From Arthrobacter sp. (GTDB lineage Bacteria; Actinomycetota; Actinomycetes; Actinomycetales; Micrococcaceae): a DNA stretch of 14,017 bases. Shown here piece after piece: positions 13,597-14,017 of the stretch. The stretch lies in contig JASLBS010000207.1 of assembly GCA_030146405.1 (NCBI GenBank), positions 1 to 14,017 of the forward strand. The letters run 5' to 3'. The notes under the pieces were generated by a model. That model ran no database searches. It had not been told where the DNA came from and was given only the letters and a program-made list of their open reading frames with translations. Position 1 is the stretch's first letter. The number at the start of each line of letters is the position of its first letter. Made by a program: the position numbers and the translations under genes.

Positions 13597-14017
13597 GTGT
13601 TCCTTGCAGATTCCCCCTCCGCCCCGTCCGCACGATCAGTGCGGGCCCCGCGGTCGCCCGACGGCGGGATCTTCCTCGAGGACGTCTGGCTGGACCACGA
13701 CGGCGTCGATGCCCTTTGCGGGATCTCCGTGAGTATCCATCGCTCCTGCATCACGGCGGTCTCCGGTCCCAACGGCTCCGGCAAGTCCACGCTGCTCTCC
13801 GTGCTGGCGGGACTGCTGCCGGCTCGTAACGGCACCGTCTCCCGGCCTGCGAAGGAACGGACCGCCCTCGTGGTGCAGCGCAGCGAGGTCTCGGACCGGA
13901 TGCCCCTGACCGTCAGGGACGTGGTCGCCATGGGCAGGTGGGCGGACGCCGGGCTGTGGCGACGGCTACGCACGACCGACCGGAAGATCATCGAGGAGTG
14001 CATCGAGCGCGTAGGCC
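13597..14017 (+). CDS. aztA: Zinc ABC transporter ATPase AztA (5' part)
   Basis: Cytoplasmic ATP-binding subunit that powers AztB; the first 140 residues are present and the gene runs off the window. After a Ser/Pro/Arg-rich leader (1-22) the fold begins at GGIFLEDVWLDHDGVDAL (23-40). The Walker A motif is GPNGSGKST (57-65), and the Q-loop is at LVVQRSE (91-97), followed by PLTVRDVVAMGRW (103-115), typical of Mn/Zn importers. The signature and Walker B lie beyond the end. GTG at 13597 is the only reasonable start in frame: it follows a -10 box by six bases and has no Shine-Dalgarno. It is transcribed away from the rest of the azt genes. Confidence 0.9.
   Translation, partial: MFLADSPSAPSARSVRAPRSPDGGIFLEDVWLDHDGVDALCGISVSIHRSCITAVSGPNGSGKSTLLSVLAGLLPARNGTVSRPAKERTALVVQRSEVSDRMPLTVRDVVAMGRWADAGLWRRLRTTDRKIIEECIERVG

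Noticed and set aside
1..14017. CRISPR arrays, tRNAs, insertion sequences, attachment sites
   Set aside because: No regularly spaced repeats, cloverleaf sequences, transposase frames or terminal inverted repeats were seen on reading both strands.

Overview
The window reads as chromosomal DNA of a high-GC actinobacterium. The best fit is Micrococcales, probably an Arthrobacter-like member of the Micrococcaceae. The signs are an Lsr2 nucleoid protein, strong G/C bias at third codon positions, TANNNT -10 boxes with little -35 conservation, several probable leaderless starts, and actinobacterial families such as a DUF7793-like protein and a DUF4031 protein. No tRNA, rRNA, insertion sequence, phage gene or CRISPR array was seen, and no gene-free gap exceeds 200 bases.

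Layout. 1-209: 3' end of an unrecognised gene (+). 326-3466: thiamine thiazole block, with thiE on the minus strand and thiO-thiS-thiG on the plus strand behind a TPP riboswitch; the two transcripts appear to share one symmetrical -10 box. 3617-6351: three minus-strand genes, namely a BNR/Asp-box beta-propeller, a CysO/MoaD-like sulfur-carrier-type protein ending in GG, and an NRAMP-related transporter of the YcsG type with its own promoter and a perfect 7-1-7 palindrome in the promoter spacer. 6548-7333: a DUF7793-like protein (+) converging on lsr2 (-). 7480-9117: a four-helix membrane protein and a DUF4031-HD hydrolase fusion (+), ended by a 20-bp stem terminator. 9188-14017: a zinc uptake locus of the Azt type, with aztB, an AztD-like lipoprotein, aztC and aztD as one tightly packed minus-strand operon and aztA divergent on the plus strand, running off the window.

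How the genes work together. ThiO oxidises glycine to the imine that ThiG joins with deoxyxylulose phosphate and sulfur from the ThiS C-terminus to make the thiazole; ThiE couples thiazole phosphate to the pyrimidine. ThiF, ThiD and ThiC are not in the window. In the Azt locus AztC binds zinc outside the membrane, AztB/AztA carry it in, and AztD-type propellers hand zinc to AztC. Here two AztD-like lipoproteins flank AztC, and each keeps a different histidine cluster. A Fur/Zur-like inverted repeat sits between aztA and aztB, so zinc-responsive control of both directions is likely.

Most promising for novelty are the double-AztD arrangement, the cytoplasmic BNR propeller paired with a ubiquitin-fold protein, the DUF4031-HD fusion, and the palindrome-controlled YcsG-like transporter. 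Function assignments come from motifs read by eye, without database searches.
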